Source: Symbiodinium natans (taxonomy: Eukaryota; Sar; Dinophyceae; Suessiales; Symbiodiniaceae). Taken from it: DNA of 64,000 nucleotides. The translations under genes were made by a program, and so were the position numbers. The stretch is taken from NCBI GenBank assembly GCA_905221605.1, contig CAJNDS010002392.1, positions 310,001-374,000 on the forward strand, read 5' to 3'. The notes below the pieces were generated by a model. The model worked only from the letters and a program-made list of their open reading frames with translations, made no database searches and was not told where the DNA came from. How positions within the stretch are numbered: the stretch's first letter is position 1; each line of letters begins with the position of its first letter. Positions 1-10,430 of this stretch are shown here, piece by piece.

Positions 1-70
1 CTGGCTGCCAGTTGGCTGTCATGTACGACTGACAAGTGAACGCCGCTCAACGCAAATAGCACTTCCACCA

Positions 71-690
71 TTGGCAGGATCTGCGTTCGCCTGGCCAGAA
101 ACGGAAGACATGTTCGTCCGCTGGTTCCAGAGCGAGCATACAATTGTGAAAGCTGCCATGTGCAGACGGCGACAACTTTGTTACGCTTGCGGCCGCAGAG
201 TTTCGGATGTTGATTGCAAGAAGTACATCGGCCTGGCGAAACAAGGAACGCTGGGGCAGCATTGCGCCGATACATGCGGTGATGTGTCGCATCTAATCCG
301 ACCAAGTGTGTCTTCAAAAACACAGTATGAAATTCAGATTCCAATGTGCATCCATCCTGCCCTTATTAGTTTGTACCTGGGCACGCTACATGCTTTCGGT
401 AACGACTTCGTGAATTTCGCACTACTGCCAGGCTCTAGTGTCGGGAAGCCCATCTGGCAGGAAGCAGCAATTGTCTCCGGCTTCAGCAGAAAACAAAGCA
501 TGTCGGGCGACCCGTGTGTAGATGAAGAGGATGCTATGGGCGGCAGCACGGAGTGCGTCGCAACAGATTACACTGTGAAGCATCATGAGAAAGACAGCAG
601 TGAACCCGCACTCCGCAAATTTCTCGCGACGTCAGAGGCTGCCAACGCAAGGCTGTGCAGACAGCTGGCATTGAACGTGTTCATTGCCGT
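71..690 (+). pseudogene. 5' fragment ending in a duplicated helicase C-terminal segment, frameshifted
   Basis: This stretch is open from 71 to a stop at 754, but only the part up to about 672 looks genuine. The first 170 codons are cysteine-rich (a CYACG motif near codon 38) and I do not recognise them. From about 590 the translation (HEKD, then KFLATS) matches the giant gene downstream at about 5550-5640 (DHEKD, then KFLATS). The DNA alignment continues past 672, where the downstream copy has three T's after GCA and this copy has two. From that base the homology carries on in the frame of the next feature. I infer a one-base deletion that separates this fragment from the F-box ORF. It could also be a sequencing error or an intron boundary. 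The start codon is unknown because coding may begin left of the window. Confidence 0.5.
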
Positions 691-2361
691 GACGAATGCT
701 ATCACTGCATCGAGAACGGCTCCGACGATAGCTGCCTTGCCGCAGATCTCATGAGACTGGCGTGCGGTCTGCAAGCCCAACAAAAACAAGTTCATGAGCA
801 AGATGATGCGAGTACAGCTGCTGTGCTGGCAGCAAATACACATGATAACAAGCGCTGGGACGCAGACGACTTCGACGGCATCGGAGGCAGTCTTCCTCTG
901 GATGTTGTCAGAGATATAACCCTGTTTCATTTTTCGCCAGCTCATCTCAGGACACTGGCTTCCACCTGCCGAGCACTGAAGGAGGCCGTGCGAGACTCTA
1001 GTCGTTGGCAGAACAGAGTCTTGTACTTAGAGGGGGACGAGTTCCATGATCGCTCTGTAATCAACTCGATCCTACCTATTTGCAACATCGCAAGCGCGGC
1101 AAGTGTGAGATGCAGGCAACTTTGTTTGTTCTCAACCATGCCGCAAAACATCTATGTTTCCATGCCAGTGCAGCGTATGCGCTTGCCTGGCAACGTCGGA
1201 ACGGACATTCTGGGCTTCCACTCCATAGGTCCGATGATGGGAAGAGCAACGTTCGACCTCATCCTCCCTGCATCTACTTGTGGCATTTACATGGGCGTTA
1301 AGGAATGGCGAGGAATCAAGAAATCATATTGTCGTATAGACAATCTATTCAGAAGCAACACAACTTGGTCCTATGGCTTGAACGGCGAAATGCCTCGTCC
1401 TCATTACGGCAGAGAACGGCATCAGATCCGAGCAGACACCGTCCACAACTTCGCGCTCGAGTGGAGCAGCCATTGCTTTGAAGTCTCACTCGATAACGTC
1501 GGGGTGACTAGAATTACCACAAGCGCCAACGGCATCGAGATGGCGCCTCCCTTAGCAGAAGTGTTCGTGTGGCTGTACAGGCGAACACACGCAGACGATT
1601 TCCAGCCAAGCTTCAGGTCTAAGCCATCTCCTTTATCTCACACTGCGACAGTGAAGTGCAGCATCTGCGCGCAGACGAGATGCATCACTGCAACACGTTG
1701 GAGAGTCTGCCCGACGTGTTCGACATGGATGTGCCACAGGCATGTGCTACATCACCCAGACCAATTATGCCCTTTCTGTCCTGCTCAACTTCAGGATGCT
1801 CTCGGGGGCAGTAGCGACTACTTGTCAGTTACAGTTTCTGCTGCGGCGAAGCTTGAGTCTGACAAGTCTCCCTACGTGCACGCAGGCACATACTATAAAA
1901 AAATGCAATGGCATCTCCAATCTGATTGCAAGTTCCATGGCGTCATAAACAAGATCCTGCGCAAGCACGCTGATGTTTGGAACAACATGCCTGAGGCACT
2001 CTACTTGCTGCCTGATCCGGATGAGAAAATCAGTATGGCCAAGCGGCAGTGGGAACAAGTTCTCCACAGAGCGAGAATCATATTGGACTTGCTGCACCAA
2101 GGCCAAGACGTCGTGTTATACCATTTCATTTACGATCAGGCTCGCCGCTTGAGGCCAGATCTCGGCGACACTTTCTTGCATTGTCCTCACCCGACTTCAT
2201 TTTCTTCCTCAGAAGAGTGGAGACGAGTGGCTTTGCGTTGTGCTCTGGAGATCCACGTATCGCTGGCAGAAGCTCGCTGTGAACACGCAGCCAGAGTACT
2301 CCAGAAAGTCGCAGCGTCTCAATCAATCGCGACTTGGCACTGCAGAATGTATAAGTTCTGA
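655..2361 (+). CDS. F-box, SPRY-like and RING-like zinc finger protein, possible ubiquitin ligase subunit
   Basis: This 568-codon ORF ends at TGA 2359-2361. Codons 8-65 (RVHCRDECYHCIEN onward) match the giant gene at about 5650-5850. Codons about 78-120 (SLPLDVVRDIT, then LASTCRALKEAVRDSSRW) fit an F-box, the Skp1-binding module of SCF ubiquitin ligases. Codons about 190-300 resemble a SPRY/B30.2-like beta sandwich (GIYMGVKEWRG, then HCFEVSLDNVGV). Codons about 334-378 hold a C-x2-C, C-x2-C, CH, H, C-x2-C cluster like a RING finger. The C-terminus is helical. Known biology: F-box and RING proteins select substrates for ubiquitination. Inference: the locus targets host or element proteins for turnover. 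The true start is uncertain because the upstream homologous segment lies in another frame. The F-box call is fairly safe, SPRY and RING less so. Confidence 0.6.
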   Translation: MQTAGIERVHCRDECYHCIENGSDDSCLAADLMRLACGLQAQQKQVHEQDDASTAAVLAANTHDNKRWDADDFDGIGGSLPLDVVRDITLFHFSPAHLRTLASTCRALKEAVRDSSRWQNRVLYLEGDEFHDRSVINSILPICNIASAASVRCRQLCLFSTMPQNIYVSMPVQRMRLPGNVGTDILGFHSIGPMMGRATFDLILPASTCGIYMGVKEWRGIKKSYCRIDNLFRSNTTWSYGLNGEMPRPHYGRERHQIRADTVHNFALEWSSHCFEVSLDNVGVTRITTSANGIEMAPPLAEVFVWLYRRTHADDFQPSFRSKPSPLSHTATVKCSICAQTRCITATRWRVCPTCSTWMCHRHVLHHPDQLCPFCPAQLQDALGGSSDYLSVTVSAAAKLESDKSPYVHAGTYYKKMQWHLQSDCKFHGVINKILRKHADVWNNMPEALYLLPDPDEKISMAKRQWEQVLHRARIILDLLHQGQDVVLYHFIYDQARRLRPDLGDTFLHCPHPTSFSSSEEWRRVALRCALEIHVSLAEARCEHAARVLQKVAASQSIATWHCRMYKF

Positions 2362-2429
2362 TGCACTTTTGCTACTTGAGCGCAGCTGTATAGATTGCGT
2401 TCGCTTTTGTGTGTTCATCGTTTCCCTAG

Positions 2430-2521
2430 CGGTCAAAGTCATTGCGTCCGCGCGACCGTGTCGAGGATCAAACCGACAAATTTGCAGACGATCTTGACGG
2501 TCTGGGTGGATCAGTGCCTGG
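2430..2521 (+). pseudogene. Exon remnant related to the region just before the F-box
   Basis: Downstream of a TAG at 2427 the frame is open and reads RVEDQTDKFADDLDGLGGSVPG. The ADD.DG.GGS.P core is the same as in the F-box protein (WDADDFDGIGGSLP, near 850-895). A CTAG precedes it and a possible GT donor follows. I read it as a fragment of a second F-box unit or a 5' exon of the giant gene; which one cannot be settled from this sequence. Confidence 0.35.
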
Positions 2522-2640
2522 TTGCAAATGAGAGTAGGTCCTGTTACCTTCATAAAGACATAATGTTGTTTACATTCGTTAAAATGCGACTACGCAATTA
2601 TGTAAACGCACGCCTGAATCAAACCTAACCATTTGCTTAG

Positions 2641-2691
2641 GACGGTCAAGAATCAGACGAAGAAGCCATGGACGTTACTGATGTTTCTGCG
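2641..2691 (+). CDS. Possible acidic 5' exon of the giant gene
   Basis: An AG acceptor at 2639-2640 is followed by a 17-codon open stretch rich in acidic residues (DGQESDEEAMDVTDVSA). It ends before GCAGGACTGC, a possible GC donor. A later GT at 2707 would also work. Both choices splice in phase 0 to 2746. There is an ATG inside this exon and none between 2746 and 2790, so this may hold the real start codon. The call rests on splice-site logic alone. Confidence 0.3.
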
Positions 2692-2745
2692 GCAGGACTG
2701 CGAGTTGTCTTTATCATTTTCTGAAAGTGTAATATAGAAACATAG
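2692..2745 (+). other. Candidate short intron (GC-AG, or GT-AG from 2707)
   Basis: This 54-bp stretch runs from GCAGGACTGCG to ACATAG. Its first bases (GCAGGACTGC) are inverted relative to the bases just after the acceptor (GCAGTCCTGC), so the intron is flanked by a 10-bp inverted repeat. The intron contains in-frame stops, while the flanking codons join in phase 0. Confidence 0.3.
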
Positions 2746-5700
2746 GCAGTCCTGCGCGAAGGAGGCTGGACTCACCCACTCGATTCAATTGTGGGCGCTG
2801 TTCTTCGTCGCGACCCCATACCTCCGATTTTTCAAATGCCCTCTCAGCCGGAGACCGCATCGACGGCGTCGTTGAGTGCATGTACAGATCTGGCCAGACT
2901 CAATCACTTTCCCACCGATGAATTCTTGCGCTTTGAGTCAGAGGGACACAAGTACTTCTACAATGACGTAGTCGTCGGATGCAGCGCTACCTGGCTGGCT
3001 TGCATCTTGCCACACGCGTAGTGAAATATATACAGAGTAAGAGTTGCCATAAGGCAACCTCTTAGCGTTTCTAAGTTTTTTCGTCGAGGTTACCGCCCTG
3101 ATTCACGAGTTTTCCGAAGAGTTCGACGCTACACTTGCTTTACAAAAAATGAAGTCTGGTCGAAATTGGCCTCGAAAGGAATATGTTGCGCCCGATGCAG
3201 ACTTCAAACTTATTGGCGCCATGCTAATCGGCATGGACTTCTTCTACCAGGCAGATCTCGTAGAAGAGCTCAAGAAAACTCCGCCAGACCTCAGCAAGAT
3301 TTGCGAATTGTTCGTTGCAAGCCGTGCGGAGCTGAACACGTGGGACGACATCATGACGCAACTCGTGCTTCACGATAACGAGATTACTGATATCTGGAAT
3401 CTCAAAAGGGAAAGCGCAGCGAACTGCGGCACGTGGATGCATGCAATGCTTGAACATTTACTGAATGGCTATCAGATTTGTTCTGGCTGCATGGAGGGTG
3501 AACTTAATGCTGCTATCCGCGCACTTCAAAAGATGGGCAATGTCGAAGTATTTCGAACCGAATGGTGTGTTCATGCCCCGGAGGAGGACCTAGCTGGATC
3601 AATCGACGTCGTTCTGAAGATCAAAGATTCCAGCGAATTCATTCTACTGGACTGGAAACGCAGCGAGAAGTTGAAGGATAAGTTCAACAGTTACGGCAAA
3701 AACATGAAAGTGCCGCTGCAAGACTTGCCGGACTGTCAAGGACACCATTATCGGCTCCAATTAAACATATATCGCTGGATCTTGGAGAAGTACTACGACG
3801 TAAAAATTATCAAGATGGTAGTTGTCTGCGTGCATCCCAACTATCTTCCAGATGGCTTCGTCGACGAAGTTCCAGATCTTCAAGCATCTGTCTCGCAGCT
3901 TATGGACATCAGAAGACAACAGTTGCTCGCCAAAGCAGCGGAACCATGTGCCGATGCTGCGATTCCGCCTACTGAACCTTTTCAAGTTCGCTTGTCTGGG
4001 ACTGCAGCAAATGAAGACGATCCCTTTGTTGATGAGTTTAATTCGGCTATGCGTATTCTTATGGAGAATGACGCTGACGAGGTGCCACAGGCTGCTAAGA
4101 AAAGAAGACTCATGGCAGGAGCCGATAAATCATCGGCTCAGTTCCAATCTATGTTTGAGAAGTCAAAACACTGCATAGCGTCCGAGTTGAACCACGTGAC
4201 GCCCGATTTGAAACACAACAGTGAGGAGATTCTCAAGAAGACCGATCAATCGCTCTTTCAGCTCAGGCAGGCTTTTCCTACAATGTCCGAAGACCTTATG
4301 CGGCTTATGATGGTGGCCGCTTACATTTCTGAAAAGAATATTGCGGACAAGATCACACTGGCAGATGCTGCCACATTTTTGTGGCTTGTGGAGGGTGGAA
4401 GACACGTTAGAGTTCACAAGGGTTTCTTGTATATTTACAACGACGACGGCTCTTTCGTGACGTTCGGAGGAATTCCTCCTGAGGCTGTGCTTCATCGGAT
4501 CTCGAATTTCTTCACTGAGTTGGAAGGAATCTACAGACGAATGAAAGACGATGTGCGCAGGGATAATCAAGCCATCGCGACTGCGATCGTGAGCGACTCT
4601 CAGAACTTTGCGAGTGAAGCTCTATTTCTAGAGAACTGTCGTCGTGCTGCCAGAAGCAAGAAAAAAGTTGAAGCGACTCCGCGTCTCGACGCGAATCCGG
4701 ATGAGCAACCTGTCTTTGATGAAGACAAGCCAAGCGATGAGTCATGGACCAATGCCTTGGCGGACAAAGCTTGGAAGATATGTTGCGCTTTGAAATTCGA
4801 GCTAATGCAGACGCGCATGTTCTCGCTTCTTGTTGAATGGTGCGAAACCGAAGACCAGCGAGAGGCAGCGAATTGCTACAATGACGTCTGCTTTGCGTAT
4901 GATCGCCCAGACTCAGAGCACTACATCGAAGCAGTTAAAAAAAGTCCGACGAACAACTGCTACGTGCACATTCCACATAATCTGCTGGATCCTGTTCTCC
5001 AGTCCAATATGCAGCGCTTGGAGCGATTTTACGCACAGACATTCTGGTGCAACTTCAATGTCTTTCAATGCTTTCAAGCAGCGCTCGCGTTGGCGAAGCG
5101 GGGATTAAACATCGACAGATGTTTCATTGGCATATCTCCAGGCGGTGTTGGGCAGAGTCTGTACTCATTACATCTTTCGGAGATGTACAAGCAGCACCAC
5201 GTGTTCTTCGACCCGAATGTGTGGCACATGGAAGAAGAACTTCGCAAACAGGCGGAGTCGCTGGCTAAGTGCTTTATTTTGACTGGTCAAGAGGCGCCAG
5301 AAAGTAGCAAGAAGCTTCACATTGATCTCTTCAAGAAAACTATGTCTGGAGATGGCATAATGGGCCGCAAGCCATACGGCTACACTACTCGAATGTGGCG
5401 CATCATCGCCTGGAAGCGACTCGAAATGAATAGAATGATGACCTTCGGCGGCGTCACTTCGGCCAATTTCAATTCAATGTTCAGACGTGGCTTTGTGTGG
5501 AAAGCCAAAGCTCGTTTCATACACGAGAAGTTTCTCGCCAACTACCCTGATCATGAGAAGGACGGCATCTTTGCAGCGGATCCCAGCCTCAACAAGTTTC
5601 TTGCTACCTCGCAAGCCTCCATCGCAGGGCTTCGAGTGCAATGGGCATTTGAACGTCTTCACGGTCGCGATGAATGCTATCAGTTCATCGAAAATTACTG

Positions 5701-8700
5701 CAACGGCGAAGACAACTACCTCACGGAAGACGTCATGAGGCAAGCCTGCAGCCTACCAATTCGGCAAAGACAAGTGCAAGAGGAGCAGGATCTGGGCCTT
5801 GCTGCTGTGCTGGAAGCCGATGCTGAAAGCCAAAAGGAACGAGATGAAAAAGGCAACGAGTGGGACAATTTACGACAATTCCTGTTCGACACCATGCTTT
5901 CTTCTGGCATGGAGTTGCTGACGTATCACGAGTTCAGGAAGCTGACCTTGAAGAACGCAGGAATTCCAAACCAAACAAAAGAAGCATTGTGGGATTCAGT
6001 GGAATCGCAGTGCGTGCTTCGACCTGGCATCATCAAGCACAAGACGAGCAAAGTGAAGCCAGGATCTTTTTTACCTTTCCTGAAGTTTGCGCATGGTTTC
6101 GAAACTATGCTGGCTCCGGCTGACGAAGAAAGTGTCAGAATGGAGTTTGAGGAGCAACACGACATTCAGAAGTTGCGGAACTATGCATTCGCGCATGGTA
6201 CTCGCAGGCGCAACGCTGAAGTTTTGGAAGCATATCACAAGAACGCCTGTCAGCGTCTCAGTACCTCCGATGGTAAAAAGGGCAGAAAGCATGCTGATCG
6301 AAGCGACGCTCTGCAAGCACACAGGAATGCGCTGCTAAAGCTTCAGGCTCACGAAGACAGCATCACACGTGTTCTTCGAGGTGACATTGACACCTCGACT
6401 AGCGTGAAAACTTCTCAACGAATTCGTTACAGACCAAAAGATGCGCAGTCGCAAGAGTTGTCTTCTCCACTACAAGATTCTGATTTGCGGACCACTGCTT
6501 TGGTCTCCAAGCGGATCAAATATCACTATCCTGCGGAGCCGATCTACTCAGTGAAGCCTCGTCGTTACAGTGGTGCTGGCAGTGCACAGGCTATGTCTCG
6601 AAGACTTCAAGCACATGTGCTGGACACTCATTGCGTGGATCTGGATATTCAGAACTGCTGCTTGACTCTTACTTATCAAATCCTGGAGAAGCTGAAGCCC
6701 AGCCCAGCTTTGCCAAAGAAGCTGAGTGAGCTGCTGTATGAGCTTGCTTACAAGCGCGATGATTTCTTTCGCAGAATCAAAGCACATCACAGTGAAGGCA
6801 AGGACCTGGTGAATATAGTGGTGAACGGTGGTCGCATACCTGACAACTTCAAGGACAACGAGGATGTAAAGTCGCTTCAGAAGCTTTCTCTATATCTCCG
6901 CTGGACAGCGTGCAACCTTCTTCATGGTGACTACCTGAGTCTCAAGGATGTCAAAAGCAAAACATTCCCTGAAGCTACTGTGTTTTCGCTGATGTGGCAC
7001 GCAGTTGAAGATCGCATTCTTCAGTGTTGGTCCGAACACGTTTTGCAACAAGACCAGAAGCCGCTTCATGTTTCGCTGCACTTCGACGGAATGCGAGTAT
7101 CGCGCAATGTAATTGTCGACATTCCACAGTTCTGCAAGTCTTGCGAGGAAGCAATTGAGCAGAAACTGTCCTTCAAGGTTAAGATTGTTCAGAAGATCGG
7201 GCGAGACTTTCTTTCTGGACTTCGAGAAAAATCAACTCCAGTTCCGCCTCGACAATCACTTCCTGAAGTCTGCGCTCAAGCCGGCAATTGCATACCGTGC
7301 GCTCTATGGCACACAGCTCCCGTTCTTCGCTGCAGTATCGTGTCTTCTCTTCAAGATGTGAGCCTCGACGCTAACAAGGAAGCTGCGGAGGTTGGCTACA
7401 GATCCTATCGCAGCGCGCAGGCTCTTTACAAGGCTGATTTAAGTTCAGTTATGGGTCTTCCACATGACAAAGTTCAATCCTTCATGCTTCATTCAGAAGG
7501 CAAAGGTCGTCCTCACTGCGTCGCAGTTCAATTTTCAAGTAAGAGGGACAGTGTTATGATCTTTGACGGAAAGCAAGGTTTCCGAGTGAGCGCTGCAGAG
7601 TTTCAAGAAGCTTTTGCAAGTGCAGTGGACCGCAGCACTATCGTGTCCTACTGGCCAAAAACGGCACACGAAGCAGATACTGCAAACAGTGACGAGCTTT
7701 TGGACATGGTCGCAGGCTGCAGTTCTGAAGAATCTGATGACGAGGGCAATAGTCTGCCATCTCTGGTGGCGTCGAGAATAGATTTCGATTCGGAGGGCTG
7801 CCCTTTCATTTCTGACAACATCTTGGAGTCTTTGGAGCGTGAAGTTACAGACATGCTGGAGAACTTGTCTTCCAATTGCAAGGCTGTGAGCGGCAAGCGC
7901 ACATGCCCGTTTTGTCCATTCCGTTCTTTTAGTCGGCTGATGTATCTGCGGACCCATTTGAAAAAACATCACACTGTTCAGAATCAGTTCGTGGCTTCCG
8001 GCACAAAACAAATCAAAGTCATCCTAGCGCTCTACGACGACGCTGCTTCGTCTCAGTGCGCGGCCACATCCTTGCTGCAGCACAGTGCGGAGACGCTACG
8101 GGCGACTGTTAACCCACCGCTTGAGTCCAATATGAACCACATCGACAAGCATATTCGTCTTATCTTCGACTACAGTGGGCCAAGGTACGTGAATGCAGCT
8201 GCAATTGGAACATCACTGGATGTGCGCCGAGTTCGGAACGTTTATTACACCCGCGAGTTCGCAGACTTGCTTTTACAGGAGATGATCATGAGTCACGCGC
8301 AAGTCTCCGAGCTGACTTAGAAATCTTTCGCTTGTGATCTAAATACTGTGTTTGCGTTGATCATGTTTGCAGACAATCCGCAATATCAGGTGAGGGCTTT
8401 GTGGCCTCGCTGTCATATGACAGCCATGAAGTGCGGCAACAAACTTGCAACGTTACTGCCGCCTGATGTGAGGCACTGGCTTCCAATGCTGGAAGACATC
8501 ACGATGTCACCGGCTTTCAAAGAAAAAACTAGCGTCATGAGCAAGCATTTGGAGGCAAATAAAGAATGGGTGTACCTGAGCATGGACGCAACTCTGAAGG
8601 TGTGTCTAAAGCTTCGAGGTCAGGCGTCGTACCGTGCTTCAGCTCAAGAAAGACAAGACGCTCCTTTTCCAGATGACATGGCTTGGAGGCGACTGCTAAC

Positions 8701-9811
8701 AGTTCGAGGGAAATCAGGAGCTGTCTTGCTCCTTCATCCTCTGCAGTCAGAAAAGTCAGAGTACATTGTGTCCGCCCTGACAGAGAACTTCACGGCAGAG
8801 CAACTGCAGTCTGTAATGCACGTTGCGACAGACAGCCCTTCTGTGAAGTTCTACAAAGAACTTCAGCGCGTCTGCCCGAATCTTACATCAATGATGCTGG
8901 ATCCCGTGCATCTTGCTATTGTGTATGAGTACGGCCATTGGAATAAACGAACGCCGGGTTCGAAGGCTTTGCGAAGCGTGCTCAAAAAGGCATGTGCCAT
9001 TGATAGAAGCGTCGAGAAGACGTTCTGGTCCACTTGTTACGACGGCGACATGTCGAGACCTCTTGAGGAGACCGAGGCGAGCTGCAGAGACATGATCTTA
9101 TCAATGTCAATGCCTTTGAACGAAGCAAACGATGTGCTGGCTGCGTTGGATTGTGAGACGCCGCTATATGGAAGGGCAGAGTTCATCAAAAGTGTTGCAG
9201 CCATCTGTGCAAAATTTGCACATGAGGTGAAGCGTAAAGCCGCTGGGCCCAACAAGGAAATCTTTAAAATCTTGTGGGCAGCCTGTGCTCCCGATAGGCT
9301 TGAGTGGCTTATGAACAATGTTCGTTCTCGCCACGCGATGCCTAATGAGCATCTCATTTTTTTACCCAGCGGCACGTCGAGCAACGAGGCATTACATGCT
9401 GAGATTAACTCGTGGTCTCGAAGCACAAACGTAATGCACCGCTCCACGTTAGCCCTAAAGCTGCGCTATTATCATTTCATTAAGCTTATGGCGCACTACC
9501 TCGCGACCCATTTTCCATTGACACATATTGTCTCTGAAAGCGTTCTCCTCTGCAGAGCATTGGGACATTCTATCTGGACTTGTGAAGATTGGAAGCAGTG
9601 GTGCTCCGAACAAAAAAAACATAAAAGACAGCAGAAAGCACAGCTGCCGCTCGCTGCAGCGCGAGAAGCAGAAGAATCTCTAGTGCGAGGCTGGCTCGCC
9701 AAGCGACCAGCGGCCAAACGCATCAAGCGTACAATAATGAAGAGAACTCCTCTTCGAGCTCCTAGAAGGCACACCTTGCGAAGCTCCGGTGTGAAGAGCA
9801 AGTCGAAATGA
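2746..9811 (+). CDS. Giant fused nuclease-helicase-protease-DDE transposase protein of a mobile element
   Basis: Exons 2746-2985, 3089-8302 and 8390-9811 join in phase 0 to about 2,290 codons. Order by nucleotide: PD-(D/E)XK nuclease 2930-3840 (GTWMHAMLEH; D of GSIDVV at 3605; DWK at 3650; Q/Y helix at 3745); D5/SF3-like helicase 5050-5560 (GISPGGVGQS at 5129, SGDGIMGRKPYG at 5345); polymerase-like motifs D-x-D at 6638 and HFDG at 7079; C-H-D protease-like residues at 7289, 7514 and 7565; C2H2 finger 7903-7971; DDE domain with D at 8585, D at 8831, DPVH at 8900 and E at 9386. The tail is Lys/Arg-rich, like a nuclear signal. The Walker A lysine is Gln, so ATPase activity is doubtful. Inference: an autonomous DNA transposon or virus-like element. 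The ends are good; the first exon is uncertain. I found no terminal inverted repeats. Confidence 0.7.
2986..3088 (+). other. GC-AG intron 1 of the giant gene
   Basis: The upstream frame reads GHKYFYNDVVVGCS and then breaks at GCTACC. The downstream frame opens at GTTACC after TCGAG. Removing 103 bp gives VVGCS-VTALIHEF in phase 0, which matches the N-terminal strand pattern of PD-(D/E)XK nucleases (HKYF, then S-x-T). The donor is GC, a known dinoflagellate variant, and the acceptor is AG followed by G. Confidence 0.7.
8303..8389 (+). other. GT-AG intron 2 of the giant gene
   Basis: The long ORF reaches a TAG at 8318. A GT donor at 8303 and an AG acceptor ending at 8389 (TATCAG before GTGAGGG) join the protease/zinc-finger exon to the transposase exon in phase 0, removing 87 bp. 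Splicing, not two genes, is favoured because the transposase ORF has no upstream space for a promoter. The exact donor is inferred. Confidence 0.55.
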
Positions 9812-10360
9812 TACACTTCTAGTAACGAACAGTCGTCATGTGCATATCGGTTTGCTGCGACTTTCTGAATTACTGACTTGCGGATGAGCGAGTTGCTAGA
9901 TCTTCGTGTGGAAATGTGGAAAATATGTTCTGCTGGCGTGCTTGTTGCTGTGACAAAAAGATGCATTCAGCTATACAATAATACAGTCCTGAAAAGACAA
10001 TCTGTATGTTTTATAAACGCATCCTGCTGCTATGCATTCTGCAAGCTTCTTGAGACTACTCGACACACGCTAAAGACCTTAAAGTTTGTTTGAACCGAAG
10101 TGAATCACTTCTCGGACTTCCTAATCTATTTTAAGCTTCCAGGTGATCTGATTCGAAAGCGGTTTAGTCAGCAAGATGTATAAGGGTCTTTGTGTTTTCT
10201 ACATGCAGACTCCAGAGTTGCAGAATGTTTTTCAGCAGTATAAATACAAGTCTATTTCTAGGTACCGGAATCCAATATCATTTTTTATTTGATTGATGTG
10301 TTATTATTATCAGCTAATAGTTTATTTGCGATTGCTTTCAAAGTTTTCTTTAGTGCCTTT
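9812..10360 (+). other. 3' flank, AT-rich, no gene seen
   Basis: Directly after the transposase stop. Short ORFs here have no recognisable composition. I see no terminal inverted repeat matching the region upstream of 2640. Confidence 0.4.
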
Positions 10361-10430
10361 TATACTAACAGTCCTTCGTAGGGTCTATGGTATCCCATAT
10401 TCTAATCTCTATCGAGAGCTGTTAGCGTAA
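10361..10430. mobile_element. Small TIR element, ACTAACAGTCC family, copy 1
   Basis: The left end TTATACTAACAG and right end CTGTTAGCGTAA are imperfect inverted repeats about 70 bp apart. The same ends recur at 10804, 26595, 30620, 49997 and 51903, so this is a dispersed MITE-like family. Confidence 0.55.

Noticed and set aside
7535-8011. 158-codon minus-strand ORF
   Set aside because: Shadow of the giant gene; no motif, and the plus frame is clearly coding.
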